Source of the DNA: Klebsiella pneumoniae
GTDB taxonomy: Bacteria > Pseudomonadota > Gammaproteobacteria > Pseudomonadales > Azotimanducaceae
Assembly (NCBI GenBank): GCA_945878745.1
Contig: CAMDVY010000130.1
Location: 1 to 7,748, forward strand
Length of the DNA stretch: 7,748 nucleotides
Reading direction: 5' to 3'
Below the pieces are notes generated by a model. The model did not search any database and was not told the origin of the DNA. It saw nothing but the letters and a program-made list of their open reading frames with translations. Below, piece by piece: positions 7,244 to 7,748 of the stretch (within the stretch, counting starts at the first letter, position 1; each line of letters begins with the position of its first letter). The translations under genes and the position numbers were made by a program.

Positions 7244-7748
7244 GCGTTGACGCCATACCACTCTCCGCGCTGTTCACGACCCTGGTCGTGCTGATGGTGT
7301 TCTCGGCTTATTTTTCCGGCAGTGAAACCGCACTGATGTCCCTCAATCGGTATCGACTGAAACATCTGGTGAATGAGGGCAAGGGCAGCGCAATCAAGGC
7401 CAGTCGGATGCTCGCACGTCCGGATCGCATGCTGGGCGTCATCCTGATCGGTAACAACCTGGTCAATTTTACTGCTGCAACCGTGGCGACCATCATTGGA
7501 TTGCGCGTGGCGGGTGATACCGGTGTGCTTGCCGCTCCCTGGATTCTGACCTTTGTATTTCTTATCTTCGGCGAGATCGCGCCGAAAACTCTGGGCGCAG
7601 CGAGACCGGAGCCCATCGCCTTCGCGTCGGTGTACCTGCTCGAGCCTCTGCAAAAAGTCCTGCACCCGCTGATCGTAGCGTTGAACTGGTTCTCCAACAT
7701 GCTGGTCAATCCCTTCATCAGGGGCAATCATGTCACTGACCAGCTATC
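7240..7748 (+). CDS. CorB/CorC-like CNNM transmembrane protein, partial (3' end outside window)
   Basis: The first 169 residues are present and the frame is open at the right edge. They form the CNNM (DUF21) membrane domain of the CorB/CorC magnesium-transporter-associated family. The diagnostic motifs are FSGSETALMSLNRYRLKHL at about residues 24-42, GNNLVNFTAA at about 72-81, and FGEIAPKTLGAARPEPIA at about 107-124. Full members continue with a CBS pair and a CorC_HlyC domain, which would lie beyond the window. Family members have been linked to Mg2+ (and Co2+) transport or efflux. The GTG start at 7240 overlaps the ypjD stop and puts a hydrophobic helix (ALFTTLVVLMVFSAYF) right after a short N-terminus, as in the family. 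The ypjD-corB pairing next to ffh supports the assignment. Confidence 0.93.
   Translation, partial: MSVDAIPLSALFTTLVVLMVFSAYFSGSETALMSLNRYRLKHLVNEGKGSAIKASRMLARPDRMLGVILIGNNLVNFTAATVATIIGLRVAGDTGVLAAPWILTFVFLIFGEIAPKTLGAARPEPIAFASVYLLEPLQKVLHPLIVALNWFSNMLVNPFIRGNHVTDQL

Noticed and set aside
7192..7731. Leftward 179-aa open frame at the right edge
   Set aside because: It is antisense to the CNNM domain gene, whose motifs are unmistakable on the plus strand.

Overview
The window looks like a chromosomal segment of a gammaproteobacterium. The main evidence is the ffh / ypjD / corB neighbourhood at the right: ffh reads left, and the cytochrome-assembly-like membrane gene ypjD and a CNNM (CorB/CorC) gene read right. 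This is a familiar gammaproteobacterial arrangement. The DNA is moderately GC-rich by eye, coding is dense, and two gene pairs overlap by a GTGA. I see no mobile element, tRNA, rRNA or CRISPR array.

Left part (1-4914): an RND efflux cassette under a divergent TetR-family regulator. The regulator lies on the minus strand, starts at 483 and runs off the left edge. The 184-bp divergent intergenic region (484-667) holds a cluster of GCTAAC/GTTAGC half-sites with 18-bp periodicity, the most likely operator array. To the right, the periplasmic adaptor (668-1759) and the inner-membrane RND permease (1756-4914) are translationally coupled. No outer-membrane channel gene is in the window, so the pump probably uses a TolC-like channel encoded elsewhere. 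The likely logic is that ligand binding releases the TetR dimers, adaptor and permease are made together, and the pump exports the ligand.

Right part (4958-7748): housekeeping genes. ffh (minus strand, 460 aa) encodes the signal recognition particle GTPase and converges on the permease gene with only 43 bp between the stops. Past the ffh start, a YpjD-like membrane protein overlaps a CorB-like gene that is cut by the right edge. The ypjD reading frame is open well upstream of its first standard start codon (GTG at 6554). The conserved first membrane helix lies in that upstream part, so the start is non-standard or the sequence has an error there.

Nothing here is clearly a new kind of system. 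The items most worth a second look are the periodic operator array, the ypjD start, and the non-AcrB residues at the proton-relay positions of the permease.
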